From the NCBI GenBank assembly GCA_028564925.1, contig CM053029.1, positions 288,589,057 to 288,653,056 on the forward strand: a stretch of 64,000 nucleotides of DNA, read 5' to 3'. The position numbers and the translations under genes are program-made. Every line of letters starts with the position of its first letter. The stretch's first letter is position 1. Under the pieces are notes generated by a model that was given only the letters and a program-made list of their open reading frames with translations, searched no databases and was not told the origin of the DNA. The stretch comes from Lithobates sylvaticus (Eukaryota; Chordata; Amphibia; Anura; Ranidae). Below, one piece after another: positions 20,325 to 32,592 of this stretch.

Positions 20325-21696
20325 GTAAAACTAAAAGGCAACTCCGCGCTTAGGATAACCAAAAAGTCAGGTATGCAGCCCGCCCAAGGAAATTTAGCCC
20401 CCTAGAGGGTAAATTGAATATAGAAATGTACGTGAAAGGGCGATTGGCGCTCCCCTGTATACTTAATGAGTAAATGAATCTGTTTAATGAGAATTCCGTA
20501 GGTTGCCCTGTTATAAGTGAGCTAAAAGGTAAATGCTACTGAATGCCCCCAAACATATTATATTAGTGGCAAAGGGTAATTAAAAGTGAAGTGATCCAGT
20601 GCCCAGTGTTGTGTAGGAGGGGCAGGATATAATCCCAGACCCTCATACGGATTAGGTTCGTGATCCAATATTAATCCCACCTTAGTGACTAATAATTAAT
20701 ATAAATGAATAAAATAAATCCTGTGTTAGATTCGTGATCCAATATTAATCCCACCTTGGTGACTGATATTTAGTATAAATGAACAAAATAAATCCTGTGT
20801 ATGGCCACCTACATATACCATACCATAAATGAACCAATATAGCCTAATTGGTAACAGTGATAACAAGATAACAAAATACCAAAAAAACAGAAAAAAACAA
20901 GAAAATATTGCCCATAAGGGGCTAATGTTTAAATATGTGAAAATAAATAAAATTGCATGAGTATAAGACCAGAAAGCCCCAAAAAGTTAGTGTGATAGTC
21001 CAGTGAATAATAAAAAATTAATAAAGATAAAAATAAGACTAGCAGTCCAATCCACAGTAAATTCCTAAATAAAAATATAAAAAATAAAAATAAAAAGGGT
21101 TTCCACAGTGTGTGACTGACAGCTCTACATCAAAAAGGCTTCATAGCGGCAGTTTCAATGGTGATTCATAAAGGTGATTCAAAGACGTGACTTTTGTGCT
21201 TCAAAGGAATGACGGTGACTTTGTGCTGTCCCCTTTTGCTCCCTCACTCACCAGATGTAGATACCCCTACAGGGGTAAGCAGCTTCCAAATTATCGATAC
21301 CAGGTGCTCCTCAGGGTCCCCACTGGAAGATGTCCTAGCCGATCGAGCTTTTCCAGCCAAACCACCCAGGTCTCCTAGGGTTGGGAAATCCAGCAACGTT
21401 CCCCAAGGGGGGTATACCTCACAGGGAAGCAAGGAAAAAACGGAGGTCCCATGTGCATTACCAGATGTAAAAAATCGATGTTTATTAAAAAAAATTTTTA
21501 AGTTTAAAAACAAAGCAGAGTTAAAAAACAGGGTATCCTGCAAGGTACTCCTGTTTCCACCATCCAGGTTGAAAAACAACACAAATAACGGAGGGGTATA
21601 GGGCGGCTTGCACTCCAACTGCGCTCCACGCCTCTATGTCCCGCACCGGAAGTGACGTCAGCACGCCTTACGTGTTTCGTCGTCAGACGTTATCAA
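20325..21696 (-). mobile_element. non-autonomous Penelope-like insertion with 15-bp TSD
   Basis: Flanked by a perfect direct repeat AGTATGAGGCAGCTG at 20310-20324 and 21697-21711. Its minus-strand 5' end starts directly at a hammerhead-like motif containing CGAAACACGTA. The rest is non-coding, with a 74-bp tandem duplication at about 20654-20802. The 1,372-bp length and terminal motif fit a solo pLTR or short Penelope-like derivative. No RT or GIY-YIG domain is present. Confidence 0.7.
20654..20802. repeat. 74-bp tandem duplication
   Basis: Two copies starting TTCGTGATCCAATATTAATC at 20657 and 20731, ending AATAAATCCTGTGT. They differ at several bases. Confidence 0.85.
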
Positions 21697-21698
21697 AG
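21664..21698 (-). ncRNA. hammerhead-ribozyme-like motif 2
   Basis: Minus strand: CTTTGATAA, a short stem with a loop (CGTC..GACG), then CGAAACACGTA and AGG. The GAAAC box is intact, while the CUGAUGA box is degenerate (two changes). It begins essentially at the element boundary, where Penelope-like elements are known to carry hammerheads. Confidence 0.5.
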
Positions 21699-21783
21699 TA
21701 TGAGGCAGCTGCTTTGGGCCCCACAACACTGATGGGGCCCAGGGCAGCTTCCCCTTTGGTCCTCCCTTAAAAATGGCCCTGCA

Positions 21784-22530
21784 CATGTGTCATGCCTTGC
21801 ATATGTCCTCAATTGGTGGTGCAGGATTTCCCAAACAGGTACCCAGGGTTGCAAGACCTTTTGAAGCAGGCCAGAAGAGTCTGTAGCCATTTCAGGCGGT
21901 CATACACCAGTGTTCTGTTGGTTGAAATTCAGCGGGAATTCCACCTGGGCTTAAACTGCCTGATTTGTGACATGCCCACCAGGTGGAACTCAACTTTGGC
22001 AATGCTGCAGCAGCTGCACATGCAGCAGAGGGCCATTGATGAGTACCTGTGTGAGTATGGCACAATAATAGGCTATGGGCGGATCGGCTATTTTTCCCCA
22101 CGCCAATGGTTGCTGATAAAAGGATGCATGCATTGTACTGTCACCATTTGAGGAGGCCACAAGGATGATGAGTCTTGACAATGTATGCATCAGTGACACA
22201 ATCCCTGTTATGTTCCTGCTGGAGGAAGGACTTCCTTTCCTCTCAAGGCCCGCTTTATACAGACACCATTCTTGCAATGCCACTCAACACACAAAAGGAG
22301 AGGATGGAGGAGGAGGAGGGTTCTTGCAGTTTTGGAGGCATTGAAGCAAAGGAAGACATACATCAACCCTTAACAGATGGTTTTCCAACCCCTGAACCCT
22401 TGAGAGCCCTAGTACGTGGCTGGGAGGAGGCAGTTCCAGATACTGTAATCCTCAGTGACCACGAGGACTCTGCTTCTCATGCCTCCACAAACTTGCAGTC
22501 ATTCTTCAAAGCCTGTGAAAGGACCTGAAA
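21784..22530 (+). pseudogene. hAT transposase fragment, central part
   Basis: This encodes CICPQLVV (the usual CxxH..LQLVV-type segment), RRVCSHFRRS, and the hallmark DMPTRWNSTLAMLQQL around 21970-22013. LCEY..YFSPRQWLLI follows, then, after a frame change near 22130, LSPFEEATRMMSLDN and ISDTIPVMFLLEEGLPFLSRP. These are the post-insertion segments conserved in Ac/ZBED-type hAT transposases. Another frame then runs to a stop at 22528. The gene is cut at 22530 by an antisense L1. Confidence 0.8.
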
Positions 22531-23404
22531 TTTTTTTTTTTTATGTTGAATAATTTTTATTGAAAATTTTGCAATAACAGAACATTAACATGCATGTAAG
22601 TACATGTGTATAACAACATTCATATTCAAAGGATGTGGTGTCACAGATAGTAAGATCCGTTCACATGAAGCAATAATACATAACCAGTCATAACTCTTGA
22701 ATGAAGGGGGTACAGGAAGGCTCCGTCCCTGTATATGGCCCTATATATCGTCTTAAAGGATCAGGTATAGAAGGAGTCCAGGAGATCCCAGACTCCCGGG
22801 TGCCCCAAAAGGGATCATGCTGTCACCCCGGAGTGGGAACTACCAGATATCCGCCACAGGTTCAGGTTATGTCTCGACATGAGAAAGTTCCGACCAGACA
22901 TTAGTGTCGGTCAATCGAGCCCAGGGAGCCTAATGTTCAGCAAGAGTCTAAGTTATCCTTGCCAAGGGAGGCAGTACAGGAAAAGAAAAGAGAGAAACGT
23001 GTGAGGGAGAGGAGGGTGGGGGACTGGAAAGGGGAGTCAACTAATAGTCCCAGAGATCGTCATGTCAGGTGGAAGTCCAGGAATTAGAGAAATGTTACAG
23101 AAAGTGGCCCATGGTTCCCATATGTTCTGGAATTTCTCCAGTTTGTCATCCAGTTTGGCTACAATCTGTTCTTGGGCCATGATCCACGAAACTTTGGTTT
23201 TAAAGAGCTGAAAGGAGACAAAATGTTTCTTCCAGGCCTTGGCCAACGTTATTTTGGCACCCAGTAAAATAAAAAAGGATAGGGTCTGGAACGCTTTTGG
23301 GAGTCCAGTTATGGGATGATTGAACAAAGCTGAATTAGGGTGAGGCGGTACAGCGGTACCTGTTAAGGTGCTGATTGTACGAAATACTTTCCGCCAAAAC
23401 GATC
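22531..23404 (-). mobile_element. 5'-truncated L1, minus strand
   Basis: A poly-T at the left end (22531-22543) is the antisense poly-A tail. It is flanked by an 11-bp duplication, AGGACCTGAAA, at 22520-22530 and 23405-23415. The minus strand encodes the C-terminal part of an L1 ORF2 at 23037-23327 (LGAKITLAKAWKK, WIMAQEQIVAKL, FQNIWEPW). 874 bp, typical of 5' truncation during target-primed reverse transcription. Confidence 0.85.
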
Positions 23405-23788
23405 AGGACCTGAAAATTTGTGGCATCAAGGAGAAGGATCATTATTGGTTGGCAACACTCCTTGACCACCGTTACCAGGGAAAAGTCTCGGAACTCATCT
23501 CATCTCCACAGAGGGAGCAGAAGATGAAATATCTTCAGGAGACCTGTAAGAGGAGTTTACGAGTTTACGCTTTCCAGACTCAGGTTACAGTCTCATGGAA
23601 AAGCTAGTTTTGAGGCTTCTTCTGGTCAATGGAGGAGCGGTGAAGAAGGTGGCCACCTCAGTGATGCATTTCAAAATAATTTTAATCCTCGGTGCCCAGG
23701 GCTGTCAGCTTCCCCATCCCATTAGCAGCTTCTGCATCATATGGTGGAAGATTATCTAGGATCAAAAACAGACCTGAACAGACTACAT
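23405..23788 (+). pseudogene. hAT transposase fragment, C-terminal part
   Basis: After the L1 the frame gives DHYWLATLLDHRYQGKVSELI, the (A)TLLDPRYK block of hAT transposases, here with His in place of Pro. The sequence decays before the usual SxxxERxFSxAG dimerisation segment, which I do not find. Confidence 0.75.
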
Positions 23789-23966
23789 CAGTGGTCATCA
23801 ACCCTGTCCTCAGGGCCCAATACCAGGTTTTATGCATTACCTTGGGGAGATGCAGACAAGAATACTGCAATCACTGAGCAGCAATTGATATCACTTGTGA
23901 TGTATTTCAGTTATCTTGCAAACCTGGCCTGTTAGTGGGCCCTGAGGACAGGGTGGAGGACCACTG
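23789..23966. mobile_element. hAT-type MITE
   Basis: Ends CAGTGGTCATCAACCCTGTC and its near-complement GACAGGGTGGAGGACCACTG, about 178 bp. Flanks GACTACAT and GACTAGAC match at 6 of 8. Confidence 0.8.
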
Positions 23967-24600
23967 GACTAGACCACTGACCACTTGCCCAGTATGCAAT
24001 TGAGCTGCTGGGCTGCGCTGCATCCAGCATGCTTTTAGAATGGGTGTTGCCAGGGGGTAAATGGCAGATAAAAAAGCGTGTCTGTCCACAGACCGACTGA
24101 CATTTATCAAAATTAATCATTCCTGGATTAGGAGCAGCTATCATGCCAATATCACCAATTAAATGTTTTTGAGGTGTGGAATCTCTGCAATTCTCTCTAG
24201 GCTGCCTAGCTTTGTGGGTGTTGATTTTATCTTGAAGAAATGTTTTGGTATAAGTTTCATGGGTGCAATTAACATCCAAGGACCGATTTTTCCTCACCTG
24301 TTTGAAAGGTGCATATAATTTAAATTTTTATACAGCAAGGCCAATTCTTGCTTTCATCAAAAATTACCTCTATAGGGTTATGATGTGAAGGCACCACCAA
24401 CACCTGTTACGTCTATCCAAAGTCTGTGAAACTGACACCAGAATTTATCCAAAAAATCTCTAATCTTGTTCTGAGTGCACTAAATTGTGGCCTCATTATA
24501 CAGACTGGCTCCCCAAGCTGTTGTTTACAAAATAAAGCTTGCAAGGAAAATGTCCTTTTTAAAGGACATTTTCATAGTTATTGTTTCCTTTTAAGCATCA
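23967..24600. other. probable 3' remainder of hAT element and unassigned DNA
   Basis: No clear coding segment. A small hairpin AAAATGTCCTTTTTAAAGGACATTTT is centred near 24562 (core ATGTCCTTT/AAAGGACAT). Confidence 0.35.
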
Positions 24601-24639
24601 TTAAATCCCGTCTCATTTAAAAATGATCTTTTTTCGTTT

Positions 24640-24864
24640 CGTTTTTTTGCATTTATACATGTCCCCCAGGGCAGTACCCGGACCCCATAACCTTTGTATC
24701 TAACTATAATATAATAACTTGCATGTAAGCCTTCAAAATGGGAACTTTTGATTTTTCCAGTTCAGGGCCAATTGATTTTTATGGGGTTCGTTGTTCAATT
24801 CAGAACTTTTGCAATTTTTGAAAGTTCTGGTGTGAACTGAATCGGGTGATGTTTGGCCCATCTC
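24640..24864. mobile_element. foldback-family terminal fragment
   Basis: Contains ATTTATACATGTCCCCCAGG, ATAACTTGCATGTAAGCC and AAGTTCTGGTGTGAACTGAA. It ends GGCCCATCTC then TA, as other family copies do, but is more diverged. Confidence 0.6.
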
Positions 24865-25046
24865 TATTCACCAGTTACCAAACATAAAAAAGTGGCCCCG
24901 AATGTCCTATGCTTTTGTCATATGAATTATAATGCCACGGAAGTAGACCCATTCATGGAATTCAAAATAGCCATTACAGCATTTTTTTCTAGTGGTAGTT
25001 CTCCTGTGAGCTACCTTTGCCTATTTCAAGCAATCATTTTGTGCCA

Positions 25047-25190
25047 GCTGGGTTGATTTACTAAGTTGGAGAGTGTAAAATCTTTTTTTTTTTGTTAAAG
25101 CTTAATTGAAGCTGAAGTTATAAGCTGATTGGCTACCATGCACAGCTGCACCAGATTTTGCACTCTTCAGTTTTAGTAAATCAACCCCAG
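25047..25190. mobile_element. short palindromic MITE
   Basis: Ends CTGGGTTGATTTACTAA and TTAGTAAATCAACCCCAG, with inner pairing GAGTGTAAAATC/GATTTTGCACTC and an internal CTGATTGGCTACCATGCA. A repeat type I recognise as very common in frogs. Confidence 0.8.
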
Positions 25191-26600
25191 TGTGTCAGCA
25201 CCATGGTACCAGCTGACTGGATAATATAGGCTGTCTGGCTAATGCGCATAGGCATAGGTATGCACATTTCTATAAGCAGTGGAGACTTGATTTGCATGTT
25301 TGATTCTGTTATTGACCCAACTTTCTCTCTGACCTTGCTCTCTGGTGACCCTTACCTGATCATGTTTACTGTCTGTCTTCATTACTGACCCCAGCCTAGG
25401 CTACTAAGCATGCTTCTGCCTAGTGACTCTGTATCCCTCTGCCCGATTGCTGCCAACTTCTGCCTGTCCTTACTCTAATACTGCTTACATCCTGGTGTCC
25501 TTCCACTTGGCTGTTGCTTAACCAGGTTTGTCACCTGACTCCATAATTCACTGGACTTGGTGTTTCCACATTGCATCATCTGCACCTTGGCACTCATGCT
25601 TTTCCTTTGCCCCTGCAGTCCCTGTTTCAACATTCATGGTTGCTCAAATGGGAACTGTGCAAGAGGCCTTCTTGCCATCTCAGGCTCTGCATACAGGTAC
25701 GTGACAGTGTCAGTAACATTACAGACATGTGTGGCAAATGCATGTAGCTCTTAGTACTGTCACTTTAAGAATCTATTGATATGGCTGATATAGGTTCTTA
25801 AAAAAATCCTGTCAGTTCTCAGATTGGGCAATTGGTAATAATTAAGACCAACTCTGAGCAGAACTCAGAGGAGGCCTTGCCTGTACTGAGAAGCTGTCAT
25901 GTACTCGACAGCTTACCACACGGGGCTGTATCCCTGGCCCCTGTAAACATAAATGTAAACATAAATGTGAATTGGAACAAGGACACAGGATATGTTATTA
26001 TCCAAATATAAGCAATGCCAATATTTGGGAAAGGACTTCTCACCGAGTGGGCAGAGCCTAATAGGGAACTGAGAGACTGGTTCCCCATCAGATCCATATT
26101 GCTTTTGATTGGCAGCACACAGTGGGCAGATTTGAAAGAAGTTAATGGACGGAATAGTGACTATGGAGCTGCCCATGGCCGTGCTCTGTCAATAAAAGTA
26201 AAGTGAACCTGATGGGGAGCTAGTCGCTCAGTTCCCAATCAGCCTCCTCCCAGCCCAGTAAAAAACTCCACCCAGTGCCTCTCAGTGTGATGGGTGCAGT
26301 GTCCTCCCAGAGAGGGTGGAAGGAAGTGTAGGAATGCACTGAGCAAGGATTGTCCAGTTAATAAATGGACAATTAAATGGTTCAGCATTTTTGGCATCAT
26401 GCCTCACTCTTTTCTTTTTTTTTTTAGCAAATCATTTTTTTCCGAATCGTTTTTGCAAAGGTTCTTACCTGATGGTCCTGCCAATAAAAACATTTCCTGT
26501 TGCAGGATGACAATTGCCTTGCAATTAGTAGCAGCCTTGCCAGTGAGCATATCCTACTATTAGGCAAAAATTATGGTTTAGAGGAGCTATTTACAGAAAG
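25191..26600. other. no recognised feature
   Basis: Non-coding sequence of mixed composition, without terminal repeats or protein similarity I can support. Pyrimidine-rich CTGACC/CTGCC runs at about 25310-25530 look repeat-derived. Confidence 0.4.
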
Positions 26601-26860
26601 TTAATAGCTCAGAATCATTGGCTCCCGCTGAGGTTAATCAAAAGCTGTGACACGGGAATGGGGGGCGGGGCTGAGTCCCGCTGTCTGTATCAATGGATGC
26701 AGCAGCGGGACTCGTGAGCGAGCCCGGATACTGCGGATACTACTGGATATTACTGGATACTGGATTAGACAGGTATCTGCTCCCCCATGAAAGGTGCCAA
26801 ATGTGACACTGGAGGGGGGAGGAACCGGATCTGCGGAAGTTCAATTTCTGGGTGGAACTA

Positions 26861-27695
26861 GGGTTGCCACCCTTTCTTCAAGTCAAACCTGAACACTTTA
26901 GAGGCGCACAGCAATTTTTTTTTTTAATAGTATAAACTATACATATAGTTTGATATTAAATAACATTTCTAATCATATGAAGTTAATAACAAGAGTTCCC
27001 CTTTTACATCTGAATCCACAGAGTTTCTCTTTTACATCTGAACTCACAGAGTTTCCTTTCACTGTAAGGGGGGGACTCTGCAGACTCTGATGTAAGGGAG
27101 AACTCTGGGGACTCTAACATAAGGGATGCTCTTGGAACCCTGATTGAAAGGGGGAACTCTGAGAACTCTGATGTACGGAGATGACTCTGATGTAGGGTAG
27201 AACGCTGTGGCCTTTGGTGTAAAGGGGAACTCTGATGTAAGGGGAGACAGGAGAGAGAAGGGGGGAGACTTCAGTCACAGACAGGGATGGATGGTGAGCT
27301 CACTCACCCCATGGCAGTCAGCACCTCTCATCTAGATATATCTGAGGCTGCTGGACTTCAAATTTCCGGCCCCCACTTTCATTTTTTTAGGCACAGCGCC
27401 AGAGATTGGAGTGTGGGCAGACACAGAGGGGTAGGGGGGAGGACGAGGAGCAGATCAAGCCCTCTCTTCTCTCCCGTCTGTGTGTGTGCATTCGTGGGGG
27501 GGATTGTTAGTGCTGGCTTTGGGCAGTGTAAAAGAGAGTGTATCAGACACTCTCAGCATAGACAACTGCAGCCAGCAACCCTGCTGGGAAGTCATAGTCC
27601 AGTCTTAATAATGTGTCCTGGTTTCAGGCAGTCTGAAACCCGGACGCATGATTCCAAACCCGAACTGTCCGGGTGAATCCCGGACAGGTGGCAAC
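26861..27695. mobile_element. MITE-like repeat with GTTGCCACC ends
   Basis: Left AGGGTTGCCACC and right GGTGGCAAC form short terminal inverted repeats. The interior holds degenerate repeats of AACTCTGATGTAAGGG (about 27060-27245) and inverted repeats around CCGGGTGAATCCCGG near the right end. No clear target duplication. Confidence 0.55.
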
Positions 27696-27699
27696 TTCG

Positions 27700-28660
27700 C
27701 TTTATTGCACATATGCTTGTAAGCTGTACTAAACAGAATAGGTATTAACCTGATAAGATGCAAGATAGAGGAAAAGAAGGTGCTTTGCTGAACAACAGAA
27801 TGTACAACTGCATTATGGTTTGTTATTTTAATGATTAAATTACTTTTGTAACTTGACACCACTGAAATTTCATAATATACACCCATCAGTATCATATTTC
27901 AGGATCATTCTGGGACATGCCCTAAATGTAAATCTTGTACTCTTCCACTATTCCAGCTCTAGTGAGCTGGAAACATTAGAGCACACTTAGACCCTCCCAA
28001 ACAGTGAGGCGGTTCACTAAACGTTTGACAATGTTCATACATAAATGTGTGTGAAGAGTCACTTGAATTAGCCAATCATATGAAAGGGAATCCCTCTTTG
28101 CTTATTTTATCTGCACGTTATTGGGTAGTTGAAATTAATGTTCACAGTTTATTGTGTGTAGATTCTCCAATCCTTTAGTTAATAAGCCTTAATGTCTTAG
28201 CCAAAGGATAAACACCAGAATGTGAGAACACTATTTGCAATAACACTCCAGTTAATTTATTCTCATCTCTTTGTATATGCATACATACATGCACACATAC
28301 TATATGGTATGTTTCATTTATTGTATTTGACAGGAATCATTGTTAACAGGTTTTAAAATTCCCACTCATAAATTATAATTCATTTTATCTGTCTTTATCA
28401 TTAGGCAGAAATCTAGGGCAACTTGAAGACTCTTTACTGATGACAGTAGTAAAATCTAAACAGTCACATATTAATCTGCTAATGGTTATCCATTATCAAA
28501 ATGTTGTTTGCATATAATTACAATAAACAAAGTTTAATGAGCCATATGTTTTATCAGCTGCACTTTTGTGAATTTTAAGCAGGTTTGTCTCATAAAAGAC
28601 ACATGCAATATATGTATATCAGAAAATATACATTATTTGCTTCTAAGTAAAGACATGTTT
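27700..28660. other. AT-rich DNA, nothing recognised
   Basis: No open frames or repeats I can name; short CATA runs near 28275-28300. Confidence 0.5.
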
Positions 28661-28666
28661 TTTTAA

Positions 28667-28726
28667 CCACTTAACGACCACCCTATTGTGGCTTTACTGC
28701 TACAGGGCGGGCACTCTATGCAGAAT

Positions 28727-28785
<59 letters not shown>

Positions 28786-29310
28786 TGTACGTGATTCTGC
28801 ACTTACGGGTAGGGGGCGCGTGTGTGCGCACCGCTTCTGCTGTGATTAGTCACAGCAGAAGCCGATCAGTGGGTGCCGGCTAATGGATGACCTCCAGCAC
28901 CCGCTGATCGACGGGAAGACACACTGGATGGAGCTCTGTGACTGTAAACAATGCAGAGCCCTGTACTGTCAGCGGGAATGTGCTGGATTTTGTTTCCTTG
29001 CAAAGCAGGGAATACAATTCAGCACATCTCTTAGTGAATACAGCACACTGTACACACAAAAAACACTGGTTAGGCACACATTCAACCCTTTGATCGCCCT
29101 AGATGTTTAACCCCTTCCCAGCCAGTGTCATTGGTACATTGACAGTGCATATTTTTAGCACTGATCATTGTATTAGTGTCACTGGTTCCCACAAAGTGTC
29201 AAAAGTGTCAATTAGTGTCAGATTGTCCATTGCAATATCGCAGTCTCGCTATAAGTCTCTGATTGCCACCATTACAAGTATAAAAGAATAAAATTAAATT
29301 AAAATTCCAG

Positions 29311-29354
<44 letters not shown>

Positions 29355-29551
29355 ATAGTTTGTAGACACTATAACTTTTGCGCCAAAAAATCAGCTTATT
29401 GGGAATTTTCTGCCAAAAATATGTAGCAGAATACACATTGGCCTAAATTTCTGAAGACATTTAATTATTTTCAATGTTTTTATTGGATATGTTTTATAGA
29501 AGAAAGTTAGTTTTTTTTAATTTTTTTTCAAAATTGTTGGTCTTTTTTTGT
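28667..29551. mobile_element. piggyBac-type non-autonomous repeat(s)
   Basis: The left end is TTAA (28663-28666) then CCACTTAACGACC. Two internal (TA)n tracts, at 28732-28784 and 29316-29352. A further TTAACCCCTTCCCAGCC at 29108 resembles another terminus. No matching right end before the next element. Confidence 0.55.
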
Positions 29552-29555
29552 TTAA

Positions 29556-30492
29556 CCACTTAAGCCCCGAACCATTTGGCTGGCCAAAGACCAGAGCACA
29601 TTTTGCGATTCGACACTGCGTCTCTTTAACTGACAATTGCGTGGTCGTGCGACGTGGCTCCCAAACAAAATTGACGTAATTTTTTTCCCACAAATAGAAC
29701 TTTCTTTTGGTGGTATTTGGTCACCTCTGCGTTTTTTATTGTTTGCAATAAACAAACTCAATTTTTTTTAACTTTTTGCTATAATAAATATCCCCCAAAA
29801 ATATATTAAAAAAATATTTTTTTCCTCAGTTTAGGCCGATACATATTCTTTTAAATATTTTTGGTAAAAAATCGCAATAAGCGTTTATTTATTGGTTTGC
29901 GCAAAAGTTATAGCGTTTACAAAATAGGGGTTAGTTTTATGGCATTTTTATTATTATTATTTTTTACTAGTAATGGGGGGCAATCTGCGATTTTTATTGG
30001 GACTGCGGCATTATGGCGGACACGTCAGACAATGTTGACACATTTTTGGGACCATTGTCATTTTTACAGCGATCAGTGCTATAAAATTGCACTGATTACT
30101 GTAAAAATTACTCTGGCAGTGAAGGGCTTAACCACTAGCTGGTTAGGAAGGGGTTAAGTGTGTCCTAGAGAGTGATTCTAACTGTTAGGGGGAGGGGCTG
30201 TGTGACACATAACTGATCATAGCTCCCGATCACAGGGAGCTATGAGCAGTGACAGTGTGACTAGGCAGAACGGGAGAGATGCTTATTTACATTAGCATCT
30301 CCCCATTCTTCAGCTCCGTGAGACGATAGTGGGTATCCCCACGGACATTGAGTCCGTGGGACCCGCGATCCTACTCATGGAGCTCCCGGCAGGGTCTTGC
30401 ACGCTCCCCCGGCGGCGTACCCGTACGCCCATTTGCCCAGCCGTGCCCAGCATTCTGCCAACGTAAATGTACATGTGGCGGCTGGCAAGTGG
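29556..30492. mobile_element. piggyBac-type non-autonomous element
   Basis: TTAA (29552-29555), CCACTTAAGCCCC at the left, GGCTGGCAAGTGG then TTAA (30493-30496) at the right. The terminal motif matches that of the autonomous element at 1-3810 (GGGAAGTGG-TTAA). No transposase. Confidence 0.75.
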
Positions 30493-30499
30493 TTAAAAA

Positions 30500-31640
30500 A
30501 AATAAAAAATATATGTGCAGTGTTGCATGACCGCTGGGGGCCAATGGAGAGAGGGCTTCCCTTGCAGCTCAGTTCCAGACTCCCCTGGAGGTGAGACAGG
30601 AGGAGTCAGGCCCAAAGTCACACAGGTCTCCTGCACAGTTGCTTGCAGAAAAGGCTCAGAAACACTGCTCATGTGCTGCAGGGCTGCTGCAGGCAGATGG
30701 CCCTGTGAGATGTAGCAGGTAACCAGGGTCACTGAGACAGAGGGTAGTCGATACAAGCCAAGGTTCTGTGCCAGGTGGATAGCAGAGGAGACGAGGTTAG
30801 GTGGGAGCCGAGGGTCAAGACAGGTAGCAGGCCGAGGAGATCCATTTAACAAGCCGAGGTCAAGGTCAGGAGGCAGACAGGAGACAGGTCTGGAACAAGC
30901 CGGGTTGGTAATCAAGAATCACAGGAAACACAGCAACATCGGTAACAGCTGAGATCAAACAGCACTTCAGCCAAGGGCTGACTTCCTTTTCAAGGCCCAT
31001 GTGATGTGCTGGTGGAGGTGCTGGGTCCTAGAGACCTCCTGCTATTGGTACCCTGACAACCGCCCTGACAACCGCTCAATTGTCAGTTAAATTATTATTT
31101 AAGTGGTTGTCCTAGGAGAAACTTTTCGGTTCACAATTTTTACTAGTGAGGCAACCCTATTGGGTATGGAGGAATGTTCCAGGGCTATCGCAGCCCCTAT
31201 AGAAAATAGAGGGGTAGCCTGGTACAAAGAAAGAAATGTGCGAGGGGACTAGGTACCATCTTATCATTACTTTATAGTCGGCTTCCGAGGTATTAACAGA
31301 AAACCAAATGTGCTCCTAGTCTTTATTTCCTACACCTAGCTCCTTAAGCCAGGTGCCATAGGTGTGAAGAGTAACAAACTTTTCAGATAGCATAGATTTG
31401 TAAATTGAGGAAAATAATGTGGGGAAAATTGGGATCAATAAGGGAGAGATGCAAAGGGGTATGAATGGCGTGCAAATGCAAAGGGGTGTGATAATTTTTT
31501 ATCTGTGGTGTCTTGTCCCCTTTATGCTCTTCAGGAAACAGACAAATGTTTACTACCTTACACAGTATGGATGCTACACACAGGGACAGATTAAGTCAGC
31601 TTTGGGCTCTGGGCTATTCACAAGAGTCCCTTCCTAGCAA
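30500..31640. other. unclassified repeat-like DNA
   Basis: 30520-31080 is purine-rich on the plus strand, with AGGTCAAG/AGGCAGACAGG motifs, and looks like an interspersed repeat. 31100-31640 shows nothing recognisable. Confidence 0.35.
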
Positions 31641-31938
31641 TAAGGCTTCATGCACACTAGAAGCTAAAAGCTAAAAACTGCTATTATTTTAGCGTTTTTT
31701 TGCCTGCATTTAGCAGTGTTTGGAACAGTGTGTAAGCTTAATTTAGTAGCATTAGCGTTAAGGAGCAGTGCAGCCAGTGTCCATAACAACTAGCGAATAG
31801 CTGGTTGTTAAGGAGCAGCCCTGCAAGCCAGCCGCCGTGTCCTTAACAACAGATGACTGATTAACATCAGCTGTCAGCGGGGAAGCTGAATGTAAAAAAA
31901 AAAATATTCAGCAGTAGAAAATTGTGAAAGAAACAGCG

Positions 31939-31970
<32 letters not shown>

Positions 31971-32592
31971 AAAATCATACCAAACTCTTATCAGAGCTTG
32001 CAACCTGGCAGACCAGGAAAGGGGGGGCGAGTGAGAGCCCCCCCAAAACATACCAGATCCTTATCAGAACTTGCAGCCTGGCAGGCAAGGAGAGGGGGGG
32101 GGGGGGTGGACGAGGGTCCCTTATTTAAAAAACAAATGTCCCCCAGTGTAGATCCACTGTCAATAACAATGTAAGACAGCACCGACTAAAGCTCCCACCA
32201 TCTGACAGCTCAGCTGCTTTCCACTGCCTCCCGTTGCTAAATACACTGCCCCTTGTGACAACATTGACTGGGCCATGCTGGGAGTGAAGGGCCTGGCATG
32301 GATTGGGGGGGGGGGACACCCACACTGTTATTTTCTTTTACATTTTTATTGCAATTGTTTTCTTACATTCAGCTGACAGCTAATGACTTATCTATTGTTA
32401 AGGATGTGGTGGTGGCCGACTTGCCGGCCCGTTCCTTAGCAACCAAATATTCACTGGTTGTTAAGGATGCCGACAGCCTCCGCTTAGAAAACGTATGCAG
32501 AAATAACATGCAGAGGAGTTTAGAGGCATTTAAAAAAAGTCTGACGCCCCTAACAGCAGCGTCAAAAACCGTCTAGTGTGCATGAGGCCTTA
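31641..32592. mobile_element. MITE-like element with 20-bp terminal inverted repeats
   Basis: Left TAAGGCTTCATGCACACTAG and right CTAGTGTGCATGAGGCCTTA are near-perfect inverses. The interior holds a 29-G run (31940-31968) and a piece of the foldback family (CTTGCAACCTGGCAG and related, duplicated at about 31995 and 32068). Class uncertain, possibly PIF/Harbinger from the TAA/TTA edges. Confidence 0.7.

Noticed and set aside
20000-21783. A hAT MITE ending AAAATGGCCCTG at 21783
   Set aside because: The right end looks plausible, but I could not find a matching left terminus or target duplication.
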